Shown here in pieces: positions 8,210 to 16,800 of a stretch of 64,000 nt of DNA. The DNA is taken from the NCBI RefSeq assembly GCF_014645535.1, contig NZ_BMLX01000001.1, positions 241,169 to 305,168 on the forward strand, in the 5' to 3' direction. Each line of letters starts with the position of its first letter. The stretch's first letter is position 1. The notes under the pieces were generated by a model. That model was not told where the DNA came from, did not search any database, and saw only the letters and a program-made list of their open reading frames with translations. This DNA is from Silvimonas iriomotensis. GTDB lineage: Bacteria > Pseudomonadota > Gammaproteobacteria > Burkholderiales > Chitinibacteraceae. Made by a program: the position numbers and the translations under genes.

Positions 8210-8614
8210 TGGCAAATCGTGCTCCAGGGTAATCCTTATACCAATGTAATTTTCTGCTGAATCAATGCACAAAACAGGACACCTGTGCACCGGGGTGGCG
8301 CAAGGCGCATCGCCGCAACGCCCGAGAACGCTGGGGTTGGCTGGGTGCAGTGCAGCACGGGGATGGACGAAACCGCCGGGTGGGGGCGGACAAAATGGTT
8401 ATGGTGGTGGGGGATTGGAGGGGGGAAGGGGGGAGGTGATTGCGGTTTCAGGGGGTGGCTTTTGAGGTGACGTCTGTGGTGGTTCAGAGGCAGCTTCAGA
8501 GGCAGCTTCAACGGCAACTTCGAATGCAACTTCGAATGCAACTTCAAAGGCAACTTCAACGGTTCGGCGCGCGCATTGGGTGGTCGCAAGCATGTTCTTC
8601 CGACCTTTCCATTT

Positions 8615-8646
8615 CGTCATTCCCGCGGAGGCGGGAATTCAGTCGG
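8615..8646 (+). repeat. REP-like hairpin
   Basis: It begins CGTCATTCCCGC and contains ATTCCCGC-GGAG-GCGGGAAT. The same motif recurs at 9044-9072, and with CTGC arms at 3117-3145 and 46349-46377. Confidence 0.8.
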
Positions 8647-8756
8647 GCCGCCGCAGGTGGTCTTATGGTGAGCGGAGTTGGAGTTGGAGTTCCTTGAACG
8701 GCTGGTGTGTTAGCGCCTGCGGCGCGGTGTTTTGATACCGGCGGTGGCCGGAGCAC

Positions 8757-8790
8757 GTTACTTTCTTTTGCTTCGCCAAAAGAAAGTAAC
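8757..8790 (+). repeat. Element hairpin, copy 1
   Basis: Left arm GTTACTTTCTTTTG (8757-8770), 6-nt loop CTTCGC, right arm CAAAAGAAAGTAAC (8777-8790). It is a perfect 14-bp stem within a longer element (about 8700-8985) shared with copies at 9122-9430 and 46000-46300, and inverted at 46560-46830. Confidence 0.88.
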
Positions 8791-9043
8791 CAAAGAAAAG
8801 GCGACCCCGGCGACTGCGCCCTTCGGGTTCCCTGCGCTTCTCGCAAGGCGCGGCTGGCTCGCGAGTTCGGCCTGCGGCCTACCGCTTCGCCTTGATCGCC
8901 GCGCCTTGCTGCGATGCTCGGCGCAGTCAAGGGGGCTCAACGTCAAAGGCAACAGCAACCCCGAAAAACAACTGCAACTGCCACGGCCAACCCAGTCCCG
9001 CGGATCAAGTGTTCGCAAGAATGTTCTCCTGACCTCACCACTT

Positions 9044-9072
9044 CGTCATTCCCGCGGAGGCGGGAATCCAGT
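9044..9072 (+). repeat. REP-like hairpin
   Basis: It starts CGTCATTCCCGC and ends GAATCCAG, and is nearly identical to 8615-8646. It is the left end of the second copy of the duplicated segment. Confidence 0.8.
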
Positions 9073-9180
9073 CGGGCCGCCGCAGGTGGCCTTATGGTGA
9101 GCGGAGTTGGAGCTCCTTGAACGGCTGGTGTGTTAGCGCCTTGCGGCGCGGTGTTTTGATACCGGGGGTGCCCGGAGCAC

Positions 9181-9214
9181 GGTACTTTCTTTTGGATCGC
9201 CAAAAGAAAGTACC
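9181..9214 (+). repeat. Element hairpin, copy 2 (compensated stem)
   Basis: Left arm GGTACTTTCTTTTG, loop GATCGC, right arm CAAAAGAAAGTACC. Compared with copy 1, the second base pair is G:C instead of T:A, so both arms changed together and the 14-bp stem is kept. Confidence 0.88.
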
Positions 9215-9464
9215 CAAAGAAAAGGCGACCCCGGCGACTGCGCCCTTCGGGTTCCCTGCGCTTCTCGCAAGTCGCGGCTGGCTCGCGAGTTCGGCCTTTG
9301 GCCTACCGCTTCGCCTTGATCGCCGCGCCTTGCTGCGATGCTCGGCGCAGTCAAAGGGGCCCAACGTCAAAGGCAACAGCAACAGCAACAGCAACCCCGA
9401 AAAGCAACTGCAACTGCAACTGCAACTGCGACTGCATGGCAAGCATCTGCGTTTGCCTGGCCAT

Positions 9465-9493
9465 AAAAAAACCCGGCCAAAGCCGGGTTTTTT
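9465..9493 (-). terminator. Intrinsic terminator of rhlE
   Basis: CCCGGC-CAAA-GCCGGG is flanked by A and T runs on both sides. It lies about 25 bp past the rhlE stop and could work in both directions. Confidence 0.88.
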
Positions 9494-9516
9494 GTTGGTG
9501 CAGCGACAACGATCGC

Positions 9517-11328
9517 TTAACGATGACGCCCGTGGGTGCGGCGTGGCTGGTCAAACCAGGTGGACACGGGGGTGTTCTCGTTGGAGATCGGCTGGGCGTC
9601 GCCACGCATGATGGCGTCGCGCAGGTTCTTGTCGGTTTTCTGGCCTTGGCTGCTGTTGCGGTTGGCATTGCCGTTGCCGCTGCGATTGCCATCGCGCTGG
9701 CCGCCACCGTTGCTGCCACGACCCTGAGCCTGGCCTTGTTGCTGGCGATCGTTGCGACGGCCTTGTTGCTGGCCGTTACCACCCCGATTACCACCTTCGC
9801 CACGCGGTTGACCGTCGCGCGATTGGCCGTCACGCTGCTGACCACCGCCGTTGCGGCCTTGGTTTTGCTGGCCTTGACGACGTTGCTGGCCTTCGGCGCG
9901 CTGGCCGCCGCCTTGACCGCCGTTCTGACCGTTGCTCTGGCCTTCCTGACGCGGTTTGTTGCGGTTGTTGTTGCGCGGGTTCTGGCGGCGACGGTTGTCG
10001 CCACCTTCGCGGGCAGGGCTGCCTTCGGCGTTGGTGCTGGCTTCAGCGGCGCCTTCGGCTCCGGCTTCGGCCGGCGCGCGTTGTGCTCGCTCGCGGCGGG
10101 GTTGTTGCTGATTGCGGCCGCGGCCTTGCTGTTGTTGCTGACGACCACGACGGCCCGATTCAATCGGCTCGGGCTTGGCGTTGGGGTCGGGCTCGAAACC
10201 GGTGATGATTTCGCGCGGCAGGGCGCGCTTGATCAGTTTTTCGATATCAGACAACAGACGCATTTCGTCGACGCAAACCAGCGACAGCGCTTCACCTTCG
10301 GCGCCAGCGCGGCCGGTGCGGCCGATGCGGTGTACGTAGTCTTCGGCCACCATGGGCAACTCGAAGTTGATCACGTGCGGCAATTCTTCAATATCGATAC
10401 CACGGGCGGCGATGTCGGTCGCCACCAGCACTTGCAGCGTGCCGGCCTTGAACTCGGTCAGCGCGCGGGTGCGGGCAGACTGGCTCTTGTTGCCGTGAAT
10501 GGCCAGCGCCGGAATTTCTTCCTTGGTCAGTTGCTCGGCCAGGCGGTTGGCGCCGTGCTTGGTACGCGTGAACACCAGAACCTGGAACCAGTTGTGTTCC
10601 TTGATCAGGTGCGCCAGCAAGTGGCGTTTTCTCTCGCGGTCAACCAGGACGATCTTCTGTGCGATGGCTTCGGCGGTGGCGTTGCGCTTGGCGACTTCGA
10701 TCAGCACCGGGCTGTTCAGCAGATTGTCGGCCAGTTGCTTGATTTCGTCCGAATACGTGGCAGAGAACAACAGGTTCTGCCGCTGTGCCGGCAACAGAGC
10801 CAGCACTTTCTTGATGTCGTGGATAAAGCCCATGTCCAGCATGCGGTCGGCTTCATCGAGCACCAGGATTTCAATCGTGGACAGGTCAATGGTGCCTTGC
10901 TGGGCGTGATCAAGCAGACGGCCTGGTGTGGAAACCAGGATGTCCACACGGCCCTTCAGTGCCTTGATCTGCGGATTGATGCTGACGCCACCAAACATGG
11001 CCAGGGATTTTTGCCCGGCGTACTTGCCGTATTCCTGCACGCTTTCTTCAACCTGCGCCGCGAGTTCTCGCGTCGGGGTCAGCACCAGCGCACGGATCGG
11101 GGCGTGTTCACCACGCTTGACCTTGATCGGGCTGGCCAGCAGCTTTTGCAGGATAGGCAGCGTAAAGCCTGCCGTTTTACCCGTGCCGGTCTGGGCACCA
11201 GCCATGACGTCCTGGCCAGCAAGAATGGCAGGAATGGCCTGTGTCTGAATGGGGGTTGGGTCCGTGTAACCAAGTTCGGTCACGGCACGCACAAGTTCGT
11301 CCGCAAGTCCTAAAGCGGAAAAAGTCAT
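9517..11328 (-). CDS. rhlE: DEAD-box ATP-dependent RNA helicase, RhlE type
   Basis: The 603-residue product has a helicase core in residues 1-380: Q-motif region ([24 protein letters not shown]), motif [34 protein letters not shown] and HRIGRTGR. The C-terminal 210 residues are low-complexity, rich in Gln, Arg, Gly and Asn, an RNA-binding tail longer than in many RhlE proteins. It likely remodels RNA structure in ribosome assembly or mRNA decay. GGAG precedes ATG 11328. A good -10 (TATAAT) lies about 230 bp upstream, so the mRNA may have a long leader. A strong hairpin terminator follows. Other DEAD-box subfamilies are possible but fit less well. Confidence 0.93.
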   Translation of the reverse strand: MTFSALGLADELVRAVTELGYTDPTPIQTQAIPAILAGQDVMAGAQTGTGKTAGFTLPILQKLLASPIKVKRGEHAPIRALVLTPTRELAAQVEESVQEYGKYAGQKSLAMFGGVSINPQIKALKGRVDILVSTPGRLLDHAQQGTIDLSTIEILVLDEADRMLDMGFIHDIKKVLALLPAQRQNLLFSATYSDEIKQLADNLLNSPVLIEVAKRNATAEAIAQKIVLVDRERKRHLLAHLIKEHNWFQVLVFTRTKHGANRLAEQLTKEEIPALAIHGNKSQSARTRALTEFKAGTLQVLVATDIAARGIDIEELPHVINFELPMVAEDYVHRIGRTGRAGAEGEALSLVCVDEMRLLSDIEKLIKRALPREIITGFEPDPNAKPEPIESGRRGRQQQQQGRGRNQQQPRRERAQRAPAEAGAEGAAEASTNAEGSPAREGGDNRRRQNPRNNNRNKPRQEGQSNGQNGGQGGGQRAEGQQRRQGQQNQGRNGGGQQRDGQSRDGQPRGEGGNRGGNGQQQGRRNDRQQQGQAQGRGSNGGGQRDGNRSGNGNANRNSSQGQKTDKNLRDAIMRGDAQPISNENTPVSTWFDQPRRTHGRHR

Positions 11329-11630
11329 TAATTAACTCCAGAGCGTGTATCGGCCATTGCAGCAATAGCTGCTCCAGTCCGGTGGCGGATACAGGAATGT
11401 CGTGTGTGGGAACAGCGAAGACTGGATGCGCTCTGCGTAGTTCCGCAGGTTCCTGGAGCGGTTGCCGGTCAGGCGGATGTCACTCGGCAGGGCGGATGTG
11501 CGATTGCACAGGCTGCGGTCAGAAAAACAGACAGGTCAGCAAACTACGCGAAAGCACATTATACGCAAGCGCCGCCATGAGTCGAGGGGTTTCGACAGTA
11601 TGTCATGACGGCGCATTGATCCATTGCAGA
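11329..11630 (-). promoter_or_regulatory. rhlE leader and promoter region
   Basis: This gap holds no gene. On the minus strand a promoter-like pair TCGACT (about 11580-11585), 16-bp spacer, TATAAT (11558-11563) lies about 230 bp before the rhlE start, which would give a leader of about 220 nt. The other strand shows nothing notable. Confidence 0.45.
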
Positions 11631-12344
11631 TCAGCGGTGCGGGCGAGTGGCGATGGTGCACTGGTAAACGCCGCCAAAAAAGGTGCGGCGGGTCCAGCAA
11701 AAATCCCCGCTGTGGCGGGCGTATTCAGGGATGCTTTTGTGCCAGAGCGCGAAGGCAAAGGGTTCCAGCCAGGCGTTCACCAGACGCAGCAACCAGCCCA
11801 CCGGGTGCCAGGGGCGGGGGCGGTGGTAGTCAACAAATACCGCTTTGCCGCCCGGCGGCACGCGGGCAAGCATGTGATCGACAATGGCGTGTTTTTTGGA
11901 TTCCGGCACTTCATGCAGCAAAAAGAAGCTGCAGACCACGTCATAGGTGGCATGGCTGGCAAAACTGGCGGCATCGGCCCTGAATACGCTGGCCCAGGGT
12001 AAACCGGACAATTTGGCGTTGCCGTGCCGCACTTGGGCCGGGGTGATGTCGGTCAGGTGAAATGTCCCGGTCGGCCCCACTTTTTGCGCTGCGCGGGTGA
12101 CCAGATCGCCGTAGACATGCGCCACTTGCCACACGCTGTCGCCCGGTTTGATCTCGTTCAGGTAAGCGCGCATCAGACGTTGATCGTTACCAAACAACAG
12201 GGTTTTGACCACCCAGTTGTGATCCAGCCGTTTGACCTGGCGCGGGTTGACGTAGGCCCAGTCGTAAACATCGATCAGATATTCAGGCACGCCATCGTAA
12301 TCAGGATCGACAAGGGGCAGGGCGGTCGTGGTATCTGGCGGCAT
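11631..12344 (-). CDS. rquA: Rhodoquinone biosynthesis protein RquA
   Basis: The 237-residue product resembles a small class-I methyltransferase but has the RquA pattern. It shows DVYDWAYVNPRQVKRLD near the N terminus, VAHVYGDL where methyltransferases have a Gly-rich SAM loop, VCSFFLLHEVPESKK, and PPGGKAVFVDYHRPRPWHP followed by LEPFAF. RquA converts ubiquinone to rhodoquinone, the low-potential quinone used with fumarate reductase or reversed respiratory enzymes under low oxygen. ATG 12344 is preceded by AGGAG at 6 nt; an upstream extension is unlike the family. It is divergent from the OYE gene. The family call rests on motifs seen by eye; an ordinary methyltransferase is less likely because the SAM loop is missing. 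Confidence 0.82.
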   Translation of the reverse strand: MPPDTTTALPLVDPDYDGVPEYLIDVYDWAYVNPRQVKRLDHNWVVKTLLFGNDQRLMRAYLNEIKPGDSVWQVAHVYGDLVTRAAQKVGPTGTFHLTDITPAQVRHGNAKLSGLPWASVFRADAASFASHATYDVVCSFFLLHEVPESKKHAIVDHMLARVPPGGKAVFVDYHRPRPWHPVGWLLRLVNAWLEPFAFALWHKSIPEYARHSGDFCWTRRTFFGGVYQCTIATRPHR

Positions 12345-12486
12345 GTCACACTCCTGAATTATCAAAAAATCAAAAATGTACTGGTCGCCTGACAACCGAC
12401 CTTTGCGTTGGCGCAAGTTGCTCCTGGCATAAATACGGGCTTGTGCAATATCTACACTGAACACATGCTGCGCCGCGAAAAACGCT

Positions 12487-13639
<1,153 letters not shown>

Positions 13640-13657
13640 AATGACGGAGATACCACA

Positions 13658-14542
13658 ATGAAAGTCGGTCTGATCGGTCTTGGCAGTATGGGCGTGGGGA
13701 TTGCCCACAATATCTTGCGTGCCGGCCACAGTTTGACGGTGTTTAACCGCAGCAAGGAAAAAGCCGCGCCGTTGCTGGCCGAAGGCGCGGCATGGGCGGA
13801 CAGCCCGCGGGCGCTGGCCGCCGGCCAGGATGCTGTCCTGACCATGGTGGCAGATGACAACGCGCTGCAAGCCGTCACGCTGGGTGAAGACGGCCTGCTG
13901 GCGGGGCTGGCGCAAAACGCTGTCCATATCAGCATGAGCACGGTCAGCCAGGCGCTGGTGGCCTCTTTGGCCGCGGCGCACGCACGGCACGGTTCCGGTC
14001 TGGTATCGGCCCCGGTATTCGGCCGGCCAGATGCGGCGGCGGCAGGCAAACTGTTTGTGGCCGCAGCAGGCAAGCCCGCACATATTGATCAGGTGCGCCC
14101 GGTGCTGGAAGCCGTCGGGCAGAAGCTGTTTGAAGTGGGTGATCAGCCAGAACAGGCGGCGGTCGTGAAGCTGATCGGCAATTTCCTGATCAGTTGCGTG
14201 ATTGAAGGCCTGGGCGAGGGCGCTGCGCTGGCGGAAAAAACCGGGGTTGCGCCAGAAAAACTGATGGAAGTGCTCACCGGCACCATCTTTGGCGCACCGG
14301 TTTACCAGATCTACGGCAAGCTCATTACCACGGGTGGTTACAAGAACCCGGGTTTTGCCTTGCCGCTGGGGGCAAAAGACAATCGTCTGGTGCTGCAGGC
14401 GGCAGAGGCGCATAACGTGCCGCTGCCGTTTGCCAGCGTGGTGCGGGATCGCTTTGTGCGCGGGATGGCGCAGGGCCTGGCAGGTGCGGACTGGTCTGCC
14501 ATTGCCAGCCTGGCGCGCGAAGACGCCGGGCTGAACAACTAA
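13658..14542 (+). CDS. NAD(P)-dependent beta-hydroxyacid dehydrogenase family protein
   Basis: The 294-residue product has an N-terminal Rossmann fold (MKVGLIGLGSMGVGIAHNIL), an ISMSTVSQ segment where family members usually have DMSTV, and the catalytic-Lys region VVKLIGNFLISC. It has a C-terminal helical domain ending in ASLAREDAGLNN. The family includes 3-hydroxyisobutyrate dehydrogenase and glyoxylate/succinic semialdehyde reductases. The substrate cannot be set from sequence. Co-transcription with the OYE gene suggests a role in aldehyde detoxification. Confidence 0.9.
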   Translation: MKVGLIGLGSMGVGIAHNILRAGHSLTVFNRSKEKAAPLLAEGAAWADSPRALAAGQDAVLTMVADDNALQAVTLGEDGLLAGLAQNAVHISMSTVSQALVASLAAAHARHGSGLVSAPVFGRPDAAAAGKLFVAAAGKPAHIDQVRPVLEAVGQKLFEVGDQPEQAAVVKLIGNFLISCVIEGLGEGAALAEKTGVAPEKLMEVLTGTIFGAPVYQIYGKLITTGGYKNPGFALPLGAKDNRLVLQAAEAHNVPLPFASVVRDRFVRGMAQGLAGADWSAIASLAREDAGLNN

Positions 14543-14571
14543 CACCCAGGGGCCGGCGCGAATGAACGGCG

Positions 14572-15447
14572 TTAGGTCTTTTTCATTCGCGCCATATAAA
14601 ACCCTTCTGCGGTGTACAGCACAAGCGCCAGCCAGATCACTGCAAAACCCAGCAAGCGCGGGCCGGAGAACGGTTCGTGCCAGAGCAGCGCGCCCAGTAG
14701 CAACTGCACCGTCGGGCCGATGTATTGCAACAACCCCAGCAGCGACAACGGAATCTTGCGCGCCCCCGCAGCAAACAGCAGCAGCGGGATGGCGGTGATT
14801 GGCCCGGCCAGCACCAGCAGGCCTTGCAGCGGCGTGCTGCCGCCAAGCAGTGCGCTCTGGCCCTGACTGGCAAGCAGGGTCAACCAGAAGAGCGCAAACG
14901 GAAACAGCACCAGCGTTTCCAGCGTCAGCCCTTCCAGCGCGCCCAGCGGGGCGGTTTTGCGCAACAGGCCGTAAACCCCGAACGAGCCAGCCAGCCCGAG
15001 GGCAATCCACGGTAAATGGCCGGCCTGCACGGTCAGCCAGATCACGCCGGCCGCCGCCACGCCAATGGACGCCCACTGGCCCGCACGCAAGCGTTCGTGC
15101 AGGAACACCACGCCCAGCAGCACACTGACCAGCGGGTTGATGAAATAACCCAGACTGGCATCAATCACCTGGTTGTGGGTGACCGCCCAGATATACAAAA
15201 ACCAGTTGGTCGACAGCAAGAGCGCGCTCAGCATGAAAATGCCGATCAGCCGCGGCTGGCGCACGGCATGACCCAGCCATGCCCAGTGGTGGCGCCAAAG
15301 CAGCACGCCGACCAGGAAAAACAGCGCCCAGACCATGCGGCAGAGCAGGATTTCCAGCGGCGCTACGCCATGCAGTGATTTCAGATAAAGCGGCAGCAGG
15401 CCCCAGATAAGGTAGGCCAGCGCTGCCTGAATGGCGCCTTGACGCAT
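14572..15447 (-). CDS. rarD: EamA-family transporter RarD
   Basis: The 291-residue membrane protein has about ten hydrophobic segments. It starts GAIQAALAYLIWGLLPLYLK, with LLCRMVWALFF, STNWFLYIWAVTHNQVIDAS, GYFINPLVSVLLGVVFLHERL and the late LQYIGPTVQLLLGALLWHEPF, all typical of RarD. RarD proteins are predicted drug/metabolite transporters; E. coli RarD has been linked to chloramphenicol sensitivity but its substrate is not settled. It is convergent with the dehydrogenase gene, only 29 bp apart, with no obvious hairpin between. Confidence 0.9.
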   Translation of the reverse strand: MRQGAIQAALAYLIWGLLPLYLKSLHGVAPLEILLCRMVWALFFLVGVLLWRHHWAWLGHAVRQPRLIGIFMLSALLLSTNWFLYIWAVTHNQVIDASLGYFINPLVSVLLGVVFLHERLRAGQWASIGVAAAGVIWLTVQAGHLPWIALGLAGSFGVYGLLRKTAPLGALEGLTLETLVLFPFALFWLTLLASQGQSALLGGSTPLQGLLVLAGPITAIPLLLFAAGARKIPLSLLGLLQYIGPTVQLLLGALLWHEPFSGPRLLGFAVIWLALVLYTAEGFYMARMKKT

Positions 15448-15523
15448 GATGTGTATGGCTTTGCAGAGTCAAAAAAAGGCCGGGTATTACGCCCGGCCTT
15501 GGTGTGCTGGATATTGCGTTATC

Positions 15524-16012
15524 TCAAGACTTGAGCTGGCCCGCGGCGGCGAGTTCACGAATACGCCGCACCGTATCGACATCCGCCGCGTGATAGGCCG
15601 ATTTCACATACGAGGCAAAATACGCGTCGCTGGCGTCATCACTGCCCGGGGCAACGGTTTCTGGCAGCGGTGTGTTGTAGGTGAAGCGCACAAACAATTG
15701 GGCTTCGTCCGGGGCTTCGATGGTAATGGTCAGGCGGCCGCCAGAATGCTCATCGTTGGGCTGGGTGTGAAAATCGATCGTGCGGCCTTCTTCCCATTCG
15801 ATATGGTCGCGCACGTGCAGTTTGCCCAGGCGGAACGAGCGCACCAGGTAATCATCACCGCGTTCATGAATGACCACCTCGGTGATGTCTTCCTGAAAAT
15901 CCTGCGGTTTTTCGGCGCGCCAGAGCAGCGCCTGCCATACCTGTTCTGCGGTCAGGCTTTCCAGCAGCGGGTTCAGCGGGTCGTTGATCTGGACCAGGTG
16001 TTCAAAGTGCAC
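15524..16012 (-). CDS. AtaL-like / DUF1857 SRPBCC-fold protein
   Basis: The 162-residue product begins VHFEHLVQINDPLNPLLESL and continues with LTAEQVWQALLWRAEKPQDF, HERGDDYLVRSF and DHIEWEEGRTIDFHTQ, a START/SRPBCC-like ligand-binding fold of the AtaL type whose function is unknown. I choose GTG 16012 because GAGGAG lies 6 nt upstream and the homologous region begins there. It lies 46 bp downstream of the TetR gene on the same strand, so they are probably co-transcribed. Confidence 0.8.
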   Translation of the reverse strand: MHFEHLVQINDPLNPLLESLTAEQVWQALLWRAEKPQDFQEDITEVVIHERGDDYLVRSFRLGKLHVRDHIEWEEGRTIDFHTQPNDEHSGGRLTITIEAPDEAQLFVRFTYNTPLPETVAPGSDDASDAYFASYVKSAYHAADVDTVRRIRELAAAGQLKS

Positions 16013-16058
16013 GAGTAACTCCTCATTGGGCCGCGCCGGGCGCGGCAGGTATCCGGTT

Positions 16059-16697
16059 TCATGTTGCGGCAGGCGCAGGCGGCGCATCCAGCAGGCCGTA
16101 CAGCTGCGTCTGCAAGGTGTGTTGCGCCAGCACTTCTGCGCTCTGGCTGACAAACAGCGGGCAGGTGAGCTTCAGGCTCACGATGCCATGCAGGCTGGCC
16201 CAGAGCATTTCTGCCAGTTGCGCGTCTGTCAGTTCACTGCGCAAGCGGTTGGCGGCCCGCAATTGGGTAAACGCGCCAACCAGTTCAAAAAAAGCTTTCT
16301 CGCCCGCACGCTCTTCGTCATTGCCGTCAGAGAGCGCGCTGGCGTATTCCGGGCTGACCATAAAAATCAGCCGGTAAGTCTCGGGATGCGTCAGGCCGAA
16401 ATCCACATAAGACCTGGCCATGATCTGCAGCCGCTGGATCGGGTCTGGTTCATTTTCCATGGCCGGCACCAGCTCACGCGCAAAATCTGCATAGCCCGCA
16501 GCGCAGATGGCGCGGGCAATCGCATCACGATTCTCAAAATGCAGATAGAGGGTGGCAGGCGAATATTCAATGGCATCTGCGATTTTGCGCATGGATAGCG
16601 CAGCAAATCCCTCCCGCACCACGATCTCGCGGGCGGCTTCAAGGATGAGTTCGCGCAGTTGCGCCTTCTGTCGTTCTTTTCTGTCTGAGATAGCCAT
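16059..16697 (-). CDS. TetR/AcrR-family transcriptional regulator
   Basis: The 212-residue product has a TetR helix-turn-helix in residues 15-60 (LILEAAREIVVREGFAALSM, RKIADAIEYSPATLYLHFEN). Its C-terminal ligand domain contains YRLIFMVSPEYA and LHGIVSLKL, like the WHG class. It is divergent from the epimerase-like gene, and the shared 103-bp gap holds several dyads, so it most likely represses both directions until a small ligand binds. The SRPBCC protein downstream could handle the same ligand, but that is speculation. Confidence 0.92.
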   Translation of the reverse strand: MAISDRKERQKAQLRELILEAAREIVVREGFAALSMRKIADAIEYSPATLYLHFENRDAIARAICAAGYADFARELVPAMENEPDPIQRLQIMARSYVDFGLTHPETYRLIFMVSPEYASALSDGNDEERAGEKAFFELVGAFTQLRAANRLRSELTDAQLAEMLWASLHGIVSLKLTCPLFVSQSAEVLAQHTLQTQLYGLLDAPPAPAAT

Positions 16698-16740
16698 GAC
16701 TGCAGTTTATGGCTTGACGAAATGAAGCGTCAATATATTA

Positions 16741-16786
16741 TGAACACTGTTTAGTAAACATCGTTCAGTAAATATTGAAGTGTTCA
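16741..16786. promoter_or_regulatory. Probable TetR operator cluster
   Basis: TGAACACT (16741-16748) and its inverse AGTGTTCA (16779-16786) bracket the dyad TGTTTA-G-TAAACA (16748-16760). They also bracket two tandem 14-bp units, 16749-16762 and 16763-16776, that agree at 11 of 14 positions. The cluster lies directly between the divergent genes. Confidence 0.65.
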
Positions 16787-16800
16787 CAGGAGAGTCGATC

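Larger units (their letters stand above)
8236..9464. repeat. Non-coding repeat field between ytfQ and rhlE
   Basis: No credible gene lies here: the short open frames have low-complexity products and no ribosome-binding sites. The region contains a degenerate 12-bp tandem (about 8481-8562, units such as TTCAACGGCAAC and TTCGAATGCAAC) and two REP-like hairpins (8615-8646 and 9044-9072). It also holds two copies of an element with a 14-bp-stem hairpin (8757-8790 and 9181-9214), and GCAAC/GCAACT runs after each copy (about 8945-8985 and 9366-9430). The segments at about 8590-8960 and 9015-9385 are near-identical direct repeats offset by about 424-428 bp. Confidence 0.85.

Noticed and set aside
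8399-8620. Repetitive small protein (FEVA-type repeats)
   Set aside because: It is a translation of the 12-bp tandem repeat; there is no ribosome-binding site and no family.
9298-11313. Open frame of 671 codons on the plus strand over the helicase gene
   Set aside because: It is antisense to rhlE. The apparent hydrophobic Ala/Leu/Thr-rich part is the complement of the Gln/Arg/Gly tail.
12355-12380. FNR box upstream of rquA
   Set aside because: On the minus strand TTGATTTTTTGAT is a direct repeat, not the inverted TTGAT-N4-ATCAA required.
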